From positions 1 through 27,125 of the forward strand of contig JAVXAN010000007.1 in NCBI GenBank assembly GCA_036660495.1: a stretch of 27,125 bases of DNA, given 5' to 3'. Below the pieces are notes generated by a model, which was given only the letters and a program-made list of their open reading frames with translations, was not told where the DNA came from and did no database searches. This DNA comes from JAVXAN01 sp036660495 (GTDB lineage Bacteria; Bacillota_I; Bacilli_A; RF39; UBA660). Made by a program: the position numbers and the translations under genes. Positions 7,221-15,332 of this stretch are shown here, in pieces. Each line of letters begins with the position of its first letter. Position 1 is the stretch's first letter.

Positions 7221-9539
7221 TTGAAATAATATCTCATACATTTGCTCGTAGCTGTCAATTAAACTTACTTCTATATTTTTTAATACTTCTTTAGGAACGT
7301 CATCTAAATCTCGCTCATTTGCTTTTGGAATAAAAACTTGTTTTACTCCAGATCGGTACGCTCCTATTAATTTTTCTTTTAATCCACCAATTTGAAGAAC
7401 TTTACCCGATAAAGTTATTTCTCCAGTTGATGCATATTTATTAGAAATACTTGTATGTGTTAAAGCACTTATTATTGCAGTTGTTAATGCTACTCCAGCA
7501 CTAGGGCCTTCCTTTGCAACAGCACCTTCTAAAGCATTTATATGGATTGTCATATCTTTTAATTTTTCCAAATTAACGTTTAATTTTTTAGCATGACTTT
7601 TAATATATCCCATCGCAATTTCAGCACTTTCACTCATTACTTTCCCTAAATTACCAGTTAAAATAACTGCCTGTTTTCCAGGATATATAACAACCTCAAG
7701 TGGTAATGCTTCTCCTCCAAAATTAGTGTATGCAAGAGCGTTAAAAGTCCCGCATTCCGCCTCAGGAAGTAAAGAAACAGAAGTGTATTTTGGCTTTCCT
7801 AAAAAAACTTCAATATCTTTTAAAGTTACTTTAATATTTATAACACTTTTACCTCGTTCCATATTTTGTTTAATAAACATTCTAATTATTTTATTAATAT
7901 TTCTGTCGAGATCACGAACTCCCGCTTCTTTTGTATAATTTTTAATTATGGTAAAAATAACCTCATCACTAAACTTTATGTTTTTATCTGTCAAATTATA
8001 TTCTTTCAAACCGTTTTTTAACAAGTAATCCTTTGCAATATGTAACTTTTCATACTCAGTATAACTTGATAAATTAACTATTTCTAAACGATCTTTTAAC
8101 TCTTCTGGTATTTGTTCAATATAATTGGCTGTTAAAATAAACATTACTTTCGATAAATCATATGCTTCTTCAATATAATTATCATAAAACTTATCATTTT
8201 GTTCGTAGTCTAAAACTTCAAGTAAACTACTTGCTGGATCTCCTTTTATATCTTTTGTCATCTTATCTATTTCATCAATTAAAAACACAGGATTATTAGA
8301 GCCACTTTTTTTGATTGCTGTAATTATTCTTCCAGCACTAGCTCCCATATAAGTTCTTCGGTGACCAATTATTTCAGCAGGATCGTTAACCCCTCCTACT
8401 GATATTTTAGCAAACTTGCGATTCATACTTTTGGCAATAGACTTTGCCAAAGAAGTTTTTCCAACTCCAGGTGGACCTACTAAGCATATAATTGGAGTTT
8501 TATTTGATACTGACATTTTCTTTACCGCAAGATATTCAATTATTCTTTCTTTTATTTCATTAAGCCCGTAATGACTACTGTTTAATATATCCATTACTTG
8601 AGATAAATTAGTATTATCCTTTGTATACGTATTCCAAGGAAGACTTATCATTACATCAAGATAATTTCTAATAATACTAATTTCAGGTGATGCACTTGGA
8701 GTTGATTCATATTTTTTTAGTTCTTTTTCAAGCTTTTTAATTATGTTTAGTGGTGCTTTTAACTTTTTTATCTGATTCGTTAAAACTTCTACATCATCAT
8801 CTTTTGAAGAAATATCACCTAACTCCTCTTTAATAAGTTTTATTTTTTCTCGTAAAATAAATTCTTTTTGCGACTTATCAAGACCCATTTTTAGATTAGC
8901 ATCAATCTTACTTTCAATTTCATATATATCAAGTTCTTTTTGAATATCTTCTAAATTCATCATAACCCTTGCATGAGGATTAACCATTTTTAAATATTCA
9001 TATTTTCGTTCAAAAGTAAGTGGTAAATAATTTGAAATAACGTCAGATAGTTTACTAACACTATTTATTTGCTGGGTAACTGCTAAAATACTATTAGAAG
9101 CATATGGAACTAAAGAAATATATTTTTCTAGTTCTGTTTTTAACTTTCTAACTAAAGCAGCTTCATCCCTTGCATCAATTGCATACCTTGTTGGTGAAGA
9201 TATTTCTGAGGCAAAAACATTATTAACACCTTCATATGGCATGTACTTGTTAACCGTTGCTCGCTTGATTCCCTCAACGCAAATTCTAACACTCCCGTTT
9301 GGAAGTACTATTCTTTTTACAATTTTTCCTACTACCCCAAGAGAAGGCAAATCTTTTATATTTAAACTCTCTTCTAAATAATTTTCAGGTGATGATAAAA
9401 GAACGTAACCATCATGATTGTCATTTGAAAGATCAATGATTTTCATATCAACTTCATCAATTAAATCTATTTTTAACTCAGCATAAGGCAACATTATTAT
9501 TCCTCTAAGTACGATAACTGGTAAATTTGTTTTCATCAT
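7206..9539 (-). CDS. lon: ATP-dependent Lon protease (LonA type)
   Basis: Cytosolic AAA+ serine protease for misfolded and regulatory proteins. It has 777 residues, the full LonA length. It consists of the N-terminal substrate domain, a coiled-coil stretch, then an AAA+ module with Walker A GPPGVGKTS and Walker B VFLIDEIDKM. The peptidase domain has catalytic Ser680 in EGPSAGV and Lys723 in GGLKEKLIGA. Their 43-residue spacing is the same as in E. coli Lon. There is no membrane insertion, so LonA rather than LonB. AAGGAGG lies 4 bases ahead of the first ATG and 7 ahead of the next codon, also ATG, so the true start may be 9536. It follows tig, as in Bacillus, but has its own promoter and terminator. 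Confidence 0.98.
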   Translation of the reverse strand: MMKTNLPVIVLRGIIMLPYAELKIDLIDEVDMKIIDLSNDNHDGYVLLSSPENYLEESLNIKDLPSLGVVGKIVKRIVLPNGSVRICVEGIKRATVNKYMPYEGVNNVFASEISSPTRYAIDARDEAALVRKLKTELEKYISLVPYASNSILAVTQQINSVSKLSDVISNYLPLTFERKYEYLKMVNPHARVMMNLEDIQKELDIYEIESKIDANLKMGLDKSQKEFILREKIKLIKEELGDISSKDDDVEVLTNQIKKLKAPLNIIKKLEKELKKYESTPSASPEISIIRNYLDVMISLPWNTYTKDNTNLSQVMDILNSSHYGLNEIKERIIEYLAVKKMSVSNKTPIICLVGPPGVGKTSLAKSIAKSMNRKFAKISVGGVNDPAEIIGHRRTYMGASAGRIITAIKKSGSNNPVFLIDEIDKMTKDIKGDPASSLLEVLDYEQNDKFYDNYIEEAYDLSKVMFILTANYIEQIPEELKDRLEIVNLSSYTEYEKLHIAKDYLLKNGLKEYNLTDKNIKFSDEVIFTIIKNYTKEAGVRDLDRNINKIIRMFIKQNMERGKSVINIKVTLKDIEVFLGKPKYTSVSLLPEAECGTFNALAYTNFGGEALPLEVVIYPGKQAVILTGNLGKVMSESAEIAMGYIKSHAKKLNVNLEKLKDMTIHINALEGAVAKEGPSAGVALTTAIISALTHTSISNKYASTGEITLSGKVLQIGGLKEKLIGAYRSGVKQVFIPKANERDLDDVPKEVLKNIEVSLIDSYEQMYEILFQKKEK

Positions 9540-9574
9540 AAATCCTCCTTAAGCAAGTGCAAATTTTAACCTTT

Positions 9575-9602
9575 ATTATAAACCATCAAAATGAAAAGTC
9601 AA
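9575..9602 (-). promoter_or_regulatory. Promoter of lon, with a flanking palindrome
   Basis: TTGACT (9597-9602) and TATAAT (9575-9580), 16-base spacer. A perfect 10-base palindrome GGTAATTACC (9603-9612) touches the upstream edge of the -35 and could be an operator. No CIRCE element and no correctly spaced CtsR box was found. Confidence 0.7.
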
Positions 9603-9653
9603 GGTAATTACCAACATATTTAGGCAAAAAAACCAACTGATTTTATCATGTTT

Positions 9654-9699
9654 AAATAAAATAGTACACTAAATATTTTTAAAGTGTACTATTTTATTT
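9654..9699 (-). terminator. Strong terminator after tig
   Basis: Perfect 17-bp inverted repeat (9654-9670 with 9683-9699; central part AGTACACT / AGTGTACT) and a 12-base AT-rich loop. It starts 12 bases past the tig stop. AT-rich flanks on both sides would let it work in either direction. Confidence 0.85.
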
Positions 9700-9711
9700 A
9701 TATACTATAAT

Positions 9712-10962
9712 TTATTTTTTTAAAATATCTATTACTTTTCTAATTTTAATGTCATATTTTACCATTTCAAGCCCACCAAAAGCTTTTAAATATTCTTCTT
9801 TATCCATTTGGCGCTTTTCTGACATCTTATTTGCTTCATCAAGAGCTTCTTTATCAGAAACTTCTATTTTTTCTAAAACGATTATTTCATCTAAAGCAAA
9901 TCTTAATTTAACTCTTTTTTCAGCCTCATCATGCATTTGATCTTTTAAAGCTTCTTCATTAGAGTTAGTAAACTGATAAAATTGTTCTAAAGTAATTCCC
10001 TGCATTTGTAACTTTTCTTTATATTGTTCAATCATGTTATCAAGTTCTTCATGAACTAACTGGTGAGGAACTTCAACCGTTGTTTCTTTTAATAAAGCAT
10101 CAAAAAGTTCATCAATTTGTTTGTTTTCAGCATCAAACTCTTTCTTTAACTTCATTTCTTCTTTTAAGGTTTTCTTAAAATCATCAACGTTTTTCACTTC
10201 ATGTAAACCTAAATCCAAGAAAAATTCTTCATCTAGTTCAGGAAAAACCTTTGTTTTTACTTCATGAACTAAAACCTTAAACGTAACTTGCTTACCCTTT
10301 AATTCTTCAGCTGGATACTCTTCTGGGAAAGTAACATTAACATCTTTTGTATCTCCAGATTTAAGGCCTATTAAAGCTTCTTCAAATCCAGGTATAAAAG
10401 TATTACTTCCAATTTCTAACGAATAATTTTCACCCTTACCACCTTCAAACGATTTTCCATCCGAAAATCCCTCAAAATCAATAATAGCAGTATCACCGTT
10501 TTCAATTTTTTCTTCTTTTACCTGTAAATCAGCATATTCTTTTCTGATGTTTTCAATTTCATCATCAACTTCTTTAGCAGTTATGCTAACCTTCTCAGCT
10601 TTTACATCTAAACCCTTATAATTTTTTATTACTACTTCTGGCTTAGTAGTTAATACAAACTTATAAGTAACACCACTTTCATCTATTTTTTCAATTGATA
10701 CTTCTGGTTGCATAATAATTGGATCGTTAAAATCTTTTAATGCTTTAGTATAAGCATCACTTACTGCCATATCTGCTGCTTCTGATAACAAATACTGCTT
10801 ACCATGCTTCTTTTCATACACATCTCTTGGTGCTTTACCTGGTCTAAAACCATCTATCTTTACTTCCTTGATTATTTTTTTAAATGCTTCATCCACTTTT
10901 TTATTCCATTCATCACCATTTACTTCAACAGTTACTTCATGAATATTCTTTGCTTTAGTCAT
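9712..10962 (-). CDS. tig: Trigger factor (ribosome-associated chaperone and prolyl isomerase)
   Basis: Binds ribosomal protein L23 at the exit tunnel and shields nascent chains. It has 416 residues, close to the usual 425-430. The ribosome-docking signature GFRPGKAPRDVYEKKHG is near residues 38-54. The FKBP-type isomerase domain is near 150-240 (GDTAIIDFEGFSDGKSFEGG, FIPGFEEALIGLKSGD, TFKVLVHEVK). The helical C-terminal chaperone domain follows to the end. The ATG at 10960-10962 has a perfect AAGGAGG. It lies between greA and lon, with its own promoter and terminator, so it is probably monocistronic. Confidence 0.97.
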   Translation of the reverse strand: MTKAKNIHEVTVEVNGDEWNKKVDEAFKKIIKEVKIDGFRPGKAPRDVYEKKHGKQYLLSEAADMAVSDAYTKALKDFNDPIIMQPEVSIEKIDESGVTYKFVLTTKPEVVIKNYKGLDVKAEKVSITAKEVDDEIENIRKEYADLQVKEEKIENGDTAIIDFEGFSDGKSFEGGKGENYSLEIGSNTFIPGFEEALIGLKSGDTKDVNVTFPEEYPAEELKGKQVTFKVLVHEVKTKVFPELDEEFFLDLGLHEVKNVDDFKKTLKEEMKLKKEFDAENKQIDELFDALLKETTVEVPHQLVHEELDNMIEQYKEKLQMQGITLEQFYQFTNSNEEALKDQMHDEAEKRVKLRFALDEIIVLEKIEVSDKEALDEANKMSEKRQMDKEEYLKAFGGLEMVKYDIKIRKVIDILKK

Positions 10963-10989
10963 AATTAATTCCTCCTTAAAACACTTAAT

Positions 10990-11018
10990 ATTATAACTTA
11001 TTTAAACAGTTAATACAA
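10990..11018 (-). promoter_or_regulatory. Promoter of tig
   Basis: TATAAT (10990-10995) is perfect. The -35 candidate TTGTAT (11013-11018) is weaker, with 17-base spacing. It begins just past the greA terminator. Confidence 0.55.
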
Positions 11019-11021
11019 TAG

Positions 11022-11043
11022 AAAAAATAGCTTTACGCTATTT
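11022..11043 (-). terminator. Rho-independent terminator of greA
   Basis: Minus-strand arms AAATAGC / GCTATTT (11037-11043 and 11025-11031), five-base loop, then Ts. The greA stop codon (11038-11040) is part of the 5' arm. Confidence 0.75.
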
Positions 11044-11511
11044 AATGCTGATAATTTCTATCTCATAACTTCCAGTTGGACTTTCTACTGAAACTATGTC
11101 TCCAACCTTTTTACCAATTATTACACTAGCTATTGGAGATACGTTCGATATTTTGTTTAAAAAAGGATCTGCCTCATGACTACCTACAATGGTGTATTCT
11201 TCTTCCTCGTTATCATCAATATACTTAATAATAACAACCGAACCTATTCTAACTATATCACTTGTTCCCTCTTCAATAATTGTAGCGTGTTCAATTGAAT
11301 ACTCAAGTTCTTTGATTCTAGATTCTAATTTAGCTTGATTATCCCTTGCTGAATGATATTCAGCATTTTCCGATAAATCTCCTAACGCTCTAGCTTCTTT
11401 TATTGCAATTATTACTTCAGGCCTTTTTTCGGTCTTCAAATAATTTAATTCTTCTTCTAATTTTAAGAATCCAGCACTAGTTAGATATATTTGTTTTTGC
11501 ACATTTTTCAT
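11038..11511 (-). CDS. greA: Transcript cleavage factor GreA
   Basis: Rescues backtracked RNA polymerase by stimulating cleavage of the nascent RNA through the secondary channel. It has 157 residues, normal for GreA. The N-terminal coiled coil carries the tip motif ARALGDLSENAEYHSAR, whose Asp and Glu hold the catalytic magnesium. The C-terminal FKBP-like domain reads VRIGSVVIIKYIDD...YTIVGSHEADP...SPIASVIIGKKVGDIV. Start: ATG 11509-11511 with AGAGGTGAT upstream. It has its own promoter overlapping the end of the yrrO-like gene, and its own terminator. In Bacillus, greA also closes the yrrMNO cluster (with udk between, absent here). Confidence 0.97.
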   Translation of the reverse strand: MKNVQKQIYLTSAGFLKLEEELNYLKTEKRPEVIIAIKEARALGDLSENAEYHSARDNQAKLESRIKELEYSIEHATIIEEGTSDIVRIGSVVIIKYIDDNEEEEYTIVGSHEADPFLNKISNVSPIASVIIGKKVGDIVSVESPTGSYEIEIISIK

Positions 11512-11541
11512 ACTATCACCTCTTAATAAAACATGGCATTA

Positions 11542-11570
11542 ATAATACTACAATTTTATTCATTTGTCAA
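11542..11570 (-). promoter_or_regulatory. Strong sigma-A-type promoter of greA
   Basis: Consensus TTGACA (11565-11570) and TATTAT (11542-11547), 17-base spacer. The -35 overlaps the TGA stop of the yrrO-like gene. Confidence 0.8.
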
Positions 11571-12772
11571 TCAAAAAAGTTGACACGCATCAAATGATTT
11601 TTAGAAACATTTGATTCACAATTAATTTTAACAATTTGTCTAGGGTGCCTTGCAGCATCAAGCTCTAAATTATTTTCATCAAGAATATATTTTATTTTTA
11701 CAAATACATCTTGCCCTAATGGACCAAAAATTGATACCTCATCACCTATTTTAAAGAAATTTCGCTGTTCAATAGTAACCTCTTTTTTTTCACTATCATA
11801 TTCTAAAACGATACCCAAAAAGTCCTGATTAGAATCTTCTTGTCTTACTGAATAATACTGTTCCTCTACGCCTGGCTTTTTATCAAAAAACTGTGGTGCC
11901 ACGTCTCGGTTTGAACATCGATACAATATCTTTTCAGCTGTTTTAATATATGCATCATCAAAAATATTTTTACAATATAAGTCAATTAACTTTCTATATA
12001 CCGATAATAACGTTGCAATATAATAAATAGATCGCATTCTTCCTTCTAATTTAAACGAAGAAACTCCAATATCCATCATTTCATGCATTTGATTTACTAA
12101 AGATAAATCCTTAGGAGAAATAGTAAAATCTTCGTTATTAGATATCTGCTTGCTTTTATTAAATAGGTTGAAATTAAATCTACAAACCTGACAGCATCCA
12201 CCACGGTTAGCATCCCTATTAGTAAAATAATTTGATAATACACATCTACCACTTAGGTTAGTACACATTGCACCATGAATAAAGCATTCTATTTCTACAT
12301 CCGTATTATCAATAATATCTTTTATATCTTCTTTAGAACACTCCCTTGCTAAAACGATTCTTTTTACTCCATGATTTTGAAAATATAACGCAGCATCTTT
12401 ATTTAAAATACTTTGCTGAGTACTTAAGTGTAGTTCAAGGTTAGGAACAACTTTTTTTGAAATATCAATAACAACTGGATCACTAATTATTATTGCATCA
12501 ATATTTGCGCTATATAAATCTTTTAAATAATTTTCAAGTCCCCTTACATCATCATTATGAAATACAATGTTTACTGCCACATAAACTTTCACACCATGTT
12601 CATGAGCATATTTTACTCCTTTTTTTATATCTTCCATAGTAAAGTTTTTAGCATTAGCTCGTAAACTATAATTATCACCACCAATATAAATTGCATCAGC
12701 GCCATATAATATAGCCCATTTTAATCTTTCTAAATCGCCAGCAGGCGCTAAAAGTTCATACTTCTTAATCAT
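11567..12772 (-). CDS. trhP2: U32-family tRNA hydroxylation protein (TrhP2/YrrO-like)
   Basis: Probable large partner of the enzyme that makes 5-hydroxyuridine at tRNA position 34. Family knowledge: Bacillus YrrN and YrrO act in prephenate-dependent formation of ho5U34. It was annotated as peptidase U32 in the past. The 401 residues begin KYELLAPAGDLERLKWAI, as in the family. The conserved Cys cluster lies near residues 163-195: ECFIHGAMC, SGRCVLSN, DANRGGCCQVCRF. It probably binds an iron-sulfur cluster. A C-terminal beta-barrel-like part follows (GDEVSIFGPLGQD). The start overlaps the yrrN-like stop by 8 bases (ATGATTAA), so translation is coupled. It is the last gene of the trmR-trhP1-trhP2 operon. 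Confidence 0.88.
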   Translation of the reverse strand: MIKKYELLAPAGDLERLKWAILYGADAIYIGGDNYSLRANAKNFTMEDIKKGVKYAHEHGVKVYVAVNIVFHNDDVRGLENYLKDLYSANIDAIIISDPVVIDISKKVVPNLELHLSTQQSILNKDAALYFQNHGVKRIVLARECSKEDIKDIIDNTDVEIECFIHGAMCTNLSGRCVLSNYFTNRDANRGGCCQVCRFNFNLFNKSKQISNNEDFTISPKDLSLVNQMHEMMDIGVSSFKLEGRMRSIYYIATLLSVYRKLIDLYCKNIFDDAYIKTAEKILYRCSNRDVAPQFFDKKPGVEEQYYSVRQEDSNQDFLGIVLEYDSEKKEVTIEQRNFFKIGDEVSIFGPLGQDVFVKIKYILDENNLELDAARHPRQIVKINCESNVSKNHLMRVNFFD

Positions 12773-13601
12773 GCTTTTTCACCTTATAAACGGTTTTTTT
12801 ATTAATAAAGCCAGATACACAGTCATGAATATTACTAACATATTCTACCATTTTTTCCTTTTGTTTAGGTGCTGAACTAAGAAAAGCTTTTACTACGCAA
12901 TTTATATCCACATCATCTAATAAATAACCATCAATTATAAAATAATCGGCTTTTATATCAGTTGTTTCCATGATTAAATTAGTGATTTCAGAGCTAAAAA
13001 TATAAGTTCCAAAATCATCTTCAATAATTATACATTGTTTGTTTTCTTTACTTTCAGACATTATTTTTTTATTATTATCGATTTTTATTTTTTTATACTT
13101 AGCATAATTACTTATTAATTTTCTAACTGAAGTAGATAAATGTTCAAGCCCAAAGGCCTGCTTGAAAAGCAATGATTTAGTGTTCTCTTTAATTATGTTT
13201 ATTTCATCTTTAGTAATGTCATTTGTTAAAACAGTTCCATAAACACCATTATTGTAATAGTGGTTTATCGTCATAAAATTATTATTTAAATGATTTTGAT
13301 CAATTATAAGTTTCGTTTTTAGATTATAAGTTAAAGTACTGACATCATTAAATATAATTCCAGATAGTCCTAAAGAATCAATTTTTAAAAGCATGTTTTT
13401 ATATTCTTTTAGCTCCTCATTAAAAATCGGCCTATTAAATGCTACAAAAATTTCTTTATTTGTACTATCTATGTTTTTTATTTCTTCATAAGAAAAAGAA
13501 GTAGAAAAATTACAACTAAATTTTTCTATTCCTATAATATATCCATCACAAGGTATTTTTAAATCTTTTAAATAATTAACTTTAATTAGTAGCTTACTCA
13601 T
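12765..13601 (-). CDS. trhP1: U32-like small partner (TrhP1/YrrN-like)
   Basis: Predicted partner of the next gene in tRNA wobble-uridine hydroxylation. It has 278 residues from the chosen start. It is identified mainly by its place between trmR and the yrrO-like gene, as in Bacillus, and by U32-like stretches: NKEIFVAFNRPIFNEEL, LGLSGIIFNDVSTLTY, LIIDQNHLNNNFM. It lacks the HGAMC Cys cluster of its neighbour, as expected for this shorter paralogue. The ATG at 13599-13601 is chosen because AAGGA precedes it and it overlaps the trmR stop by 8 bases (ATGAGTAA). A longer frame beginning at 13649 would run deep into trmR and has no ribosome binding site. The sequence looks fast-evolving; the family call is less sure than for yrrO. 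Confidence 0.7.
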   Translation of the reverse strand: MSKLLIKVNYLKDLKIPCDGYIIGIEKFSCNFSTSFSYEEIKNIDSTNKEIFVAFNRPIFNEELKEYKNMLLKIDSLGLSGIIFNDVSTLTYNLKTKLIIDQNHLNNNFMTINHYYNNGVYGTVLTNDITKDEINIIKENTKSLLFKQAFGLEHLSTSVRKLISNYAKYKKIKIDNNKKIMSESKENKQCIIIEDDFGTYIFSSEITNLIMETTDIKADYFIIDGYLLDDVDINCVVKAFLSSAPKQKEKMVEYVSNIHDCVSGFINKKTVYKVKKHD

Positions 13602-14196
13602 TTTTATTTTTCCTTCTTTTTGAAACTGCAAGTCCATCACCAACATCAAAAAACCTTGTTTTAAAAATCTTGTTATCTTTTAAAAACAAAATATATTTTT
13701 CAATTTTAGTAACTAATTGTCTTAAATTTCTAGATAAATTATCTTTTTCATTGCCAACTAACCCATGAAACTTGATGTTATCGGTTATAATAAAACCGTT
13801 TTTTATTAAGTTGTTCTCAAACTTTTCAAAAAATTTAGTATATTGTCCCTTTGCTGCATCAATAAAAATAAGATCATATTTTTCATCAGTTTTAAAATCA
13901 AGGGCATCTATTAAAACTAACGTAACACGATTATCTAACTTTAGCTTTTTAACGTTTTTTATAGCTTCAATGTACCTTTTATTATCTCTTTCAATGCTTG
14001 TAACGTTAACCTCTTCACCTGCTAAAGCCATGTTAATAGCTGAGTATCCAATTGCTGTTCCTATTTCTAAAACGTTCTTAATATTATTTAACTTAATAAA
14101 TTCAGTTAAAAAGCTCATCGATTCCTTTTCCATTATAGGAACTCCATTTTCATCAGCATATTTTTCGATTTTTCTTATTAAAAATTCATTATCCAT
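13594..14196 (-). CDS. trmR: tRNA 5-hydroxyuridine methyltransferase (TrmR/YrrM)
   Basis: SAM-dependent O-methyltransferase that turns ho5U34 into 5-methoxyuridine in tRNAs, widening wobble decoding. It has 200 residues. It carries the YrrM features in order: GVPIMEKESM, motif I VLEIGTAIGYSAINMAL, the acidic SAM-ribose residue in VTSIERD, LIFIDAAKGQYTKFF, FIITDNIKFHGLVG and the terminal VGDGLAVSKRRK. All closely match Bacillus YrrM. Start: two ATGs in a row follow AGGTG, and the second (14194-14196) has the better spacing; 14199 or a GTG at 14205 are alternatives. It is the first gene of a three-gene operon with its own promoter. Confidence 0.93.
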   Translation of the reverse strand: MDNEFLIRKIEKYADENGVPIMEKESMSFLTEFIKLNNIKNVLEIGTAIGYSAINMALAGEEVNVTSIERDNKRYIEAIKNVKKLKLDNRVTLVLIDALDFKTDEKYDLIFIDAAKGQYTKFFEKFENNLIKNGFIITDNIKFHGLVGNEKDNLSRNLRQLVTKIEKYILFLKDNKIFKTRFFDVGDGLAVSKRRKNKNE

Positions 14197-14226
14197 CATT
14201 AACACCTACTTACATCAACTTATTTT

Positions 14227-14255
14227 ATTATATATAAAATAACAATAAAATGCAA
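14227..14255 (-). promoter_or_regulatory. Promoter of the trmR-trhP1-trhP2 operon
   Basis: TTGCAT (14250-14255) and TATAAT (14227-14232) with a 17-base spacer, just past the terminator of the ireB-ruvX-DUF1292 unit. Confidence 0.7.
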
Positions 14256-14268
14256 TAACATAACAACT

Positions 14269-14296
14269 AAAAAAAGCTGAATTAAATTCGGCTTTT
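14269..14296 (-). terminator. Terminator after the DUF1292 gene
   Basis: Minus-strand arms AAAAGC...GAA and TTC...GCTTTT with one mismatch, then a run of seven Ts. It starts one base after the stop codon of the DUF1292 gene. Confidence 0.7.
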
Positions 14297-14297
14297 A

Positions 14298-14576
14298 TTA
14301 TTCTTCTTCTGATGAAATAGATGTTAAAATCCCCTCGATTAATTTCCATTCTTCTTCTGATTCTATTGGTAACAACACTGGATTTTCTTCCTCTGGATTG
14401 TAAATAGAAGCATATACCTTAGTATTTCCTTCTTCATCAATGGCATTATCAGTGTATGCCATATAATTTTTACCGGTTTTTTCATCCTCGTAAGTAAATA
14501 ATATCTCGCATTTAACTTCTTTTCCATTGTCATCGATAATTGTAAAAGTGTTTTCTGGTGCTTTCTTGTTATCCAT
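14298..14576 (-). CDS. yrzB: DUF1292 family protein (YrzB-like)
   Basis: Small acidic cytosolic protein of 92 residues. Function is unknown in the family. It shows the DUF1292 pattern: ENTFTIIDDNGKEVKCEILFTYE, then GKNYMAYTDNAIDEEGNTKVYASIYNPEE and an acidic end EEEWKLIEGIL. The genomic place right after ruvX and ireB is conserved in Bacilli, which supports the call. The ATG is preceded by AAAGGA lying in the last ruvX codons, only two bases from the ruvX stop, so the genes are coupled. It ends the ireB-ruvX-yrzB operon. Confidence 0.9.
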   Translation of the reverse strand: MDNKKAPENTFTIIDDNGKEVKCEILFTYEDEKTGKNYMAYTDNAIDEEGNTKVYASIYNPEEENPVLLPIESEEEWKLIEGILTSISSEEE

Positions 14577-14578
14577 TT

Positions 14579-15001
14579 TTATATTCCTTTCTTTATATCC
14601 AAATAGTTTTGCAAAATAACAGTAGCTGCTACCTGGTCAACTTTGGCCTTTCTTTTCTTTCTTGATACATCTGCCTGTAGTAAAATGTTGTTAGCAGAAA
14701 CTGAAGATAATCTTTCATCTTGAAGTTCCACCTTTAAATTAAAGGTTTTCACTAGTAATTCTTTAAACAAAAGTGATCTTTCAGCTGCATATCCAATTGA
14801 ATTATTCATGTTCTTAGGAAGCCCTAAAACTAGTGTTTTAGCATCATACTCATCAATAACTTTCCTCAGTTCATCAAGCACTAGTTCGTTTTTGTTTTCT
14901 TCAAAACGAATAGTTCCTAATGAAGTAGCAATTGTCTGCGTATTATCACTAATAGCAAGTCCTAAGGTTTTTGTACCCAAATCAAGTCCTAAAATTCTCA
15001 T
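14579..15001 (-). CDS. ruvX: RuvX/YqgF family nuclease (16S rRNA processing)
   Basis: RNase H-like protein. The family processes the 5' end of pre-16S rRNA and has also been described as a Holliday junction resolvase. It has 140 residues, standard length. It starts MRILGLDLGTKTLGLAISD with the first catalytic Asp at residue 7. Then come LVLGLPKNMNNSIGYAAERS, the acidic DERLSS motif, and KVDQVAATVILQNYL with the last catalytic Asp. The start codon overlaps the ireB stop by one base (TAATG), so translation is coupled. Confidence 0.95.
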   Translation of the reverse strand: MRILGLDLGTKTLGLAISDNTQTIATSLGTIRFEENKNELVLDELRKVIDEYDAKTLVLGLPKNMNNSIGYAAERSLLFKELLVKTFNLKVELQDERLSSVSANNILLQADVSRKKRKAKVDQVAATVILQNYLDIKKGI

Positions 15002-15243
15002 TAACTTAAATATTCCTTTATTAATATTTCAAGTATCTTACTACGATCGATCTTTAATATTTTATTTCTTGCTTCCTTATGATTTGATATATAACCCGGA
15101 TCACCACTCATCAAGTAACCAACAAGTTGATTAACAGGGTTATATCCCCTTTCTTCTAGAGCCAAGCAAACTTCTTTTATAGTATCCTTTACAAGTGCGT
15201 CATTAATGTTTTCAACGTTAAACAAATATGTTGTTGATGACAT
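15001..15243 (-). CDS. ireB: IreB family regulator (UPF0297/YrzL)
   Basis: Small cytosolic protein of 80 residues. In Enterococcus, IreB is a substrate of the PASTA kinase IreK and limits intrinsic cephalosporin resistance. Sequence features: NVENINDALVKDTIKEVCLALEERGYNPVNQLVGYLMSGDPGYISNHKEARNKI. This is the full IreB signature with the invariant GDPxYI segment. N-terminal Ser and Thr residues (MSSTTY) are where the family is phosphorylated. Three possible starts are stacked (TTG, ATG, ATG). The second ATG (15241-15243) is chosen because GGTGAT lies five bases ahead. It heads the ireB-ruvX-yrzB operon. Confidence 0.95.
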   Translation of the reverse strand: MSSTTYLFNVENINDALVKDTIKEVCLALEERGYNPVNQLVGYLMSGDPGYISNHKEARNKILKIDRSKILEILIKEYLS

Positions 15244-15276
15244 CATCAATCACCCCTATCTATATAAGATAATATT

Positions 15277-15305
15277 ATTTTACCATCTTTATATAAAAAT
15301 ATCAA
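15277..15305 (-). promoter_or_regulatory. Promoter of the ireB-ruvX-yrzB operon
   Basis: TTGATA (15300-15305) and TAAAAT (15277-15282), 17-base spacer, immediately past the mltG terminator. Confidence 0.72.
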
Positions 15306-15332
15306 TTAAAAAAGAAGATTTTACAATCTTCT
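15306..15332 (-). terminator. Rho-independent terminator of the alaS-mltG unit
   Basis: Perfect 8-bp stem AGAAGATT / AATCTTCT (15325-15332 and 15313-15320), loop GTAA, then six Ts. Its 5' arm overlaps the mltG stop codon (15331-15333). Confidence 0.88.

Noticed and set aside
9575..9612. CtsR-like heat-shock operator ahead of lon
   Set aside because: ATCAAA and AGTCAA half-sites are present, but the heptads are separated by six bases rather than three, so it does not fit the CtsR box.
13594..13649. Longer yrrN-like start at 13649
   Set aside because: It would overlap trmR by 56 bases without a ribosome binding site, while ATG 13601 has one and gives a normal 8-base overlap.
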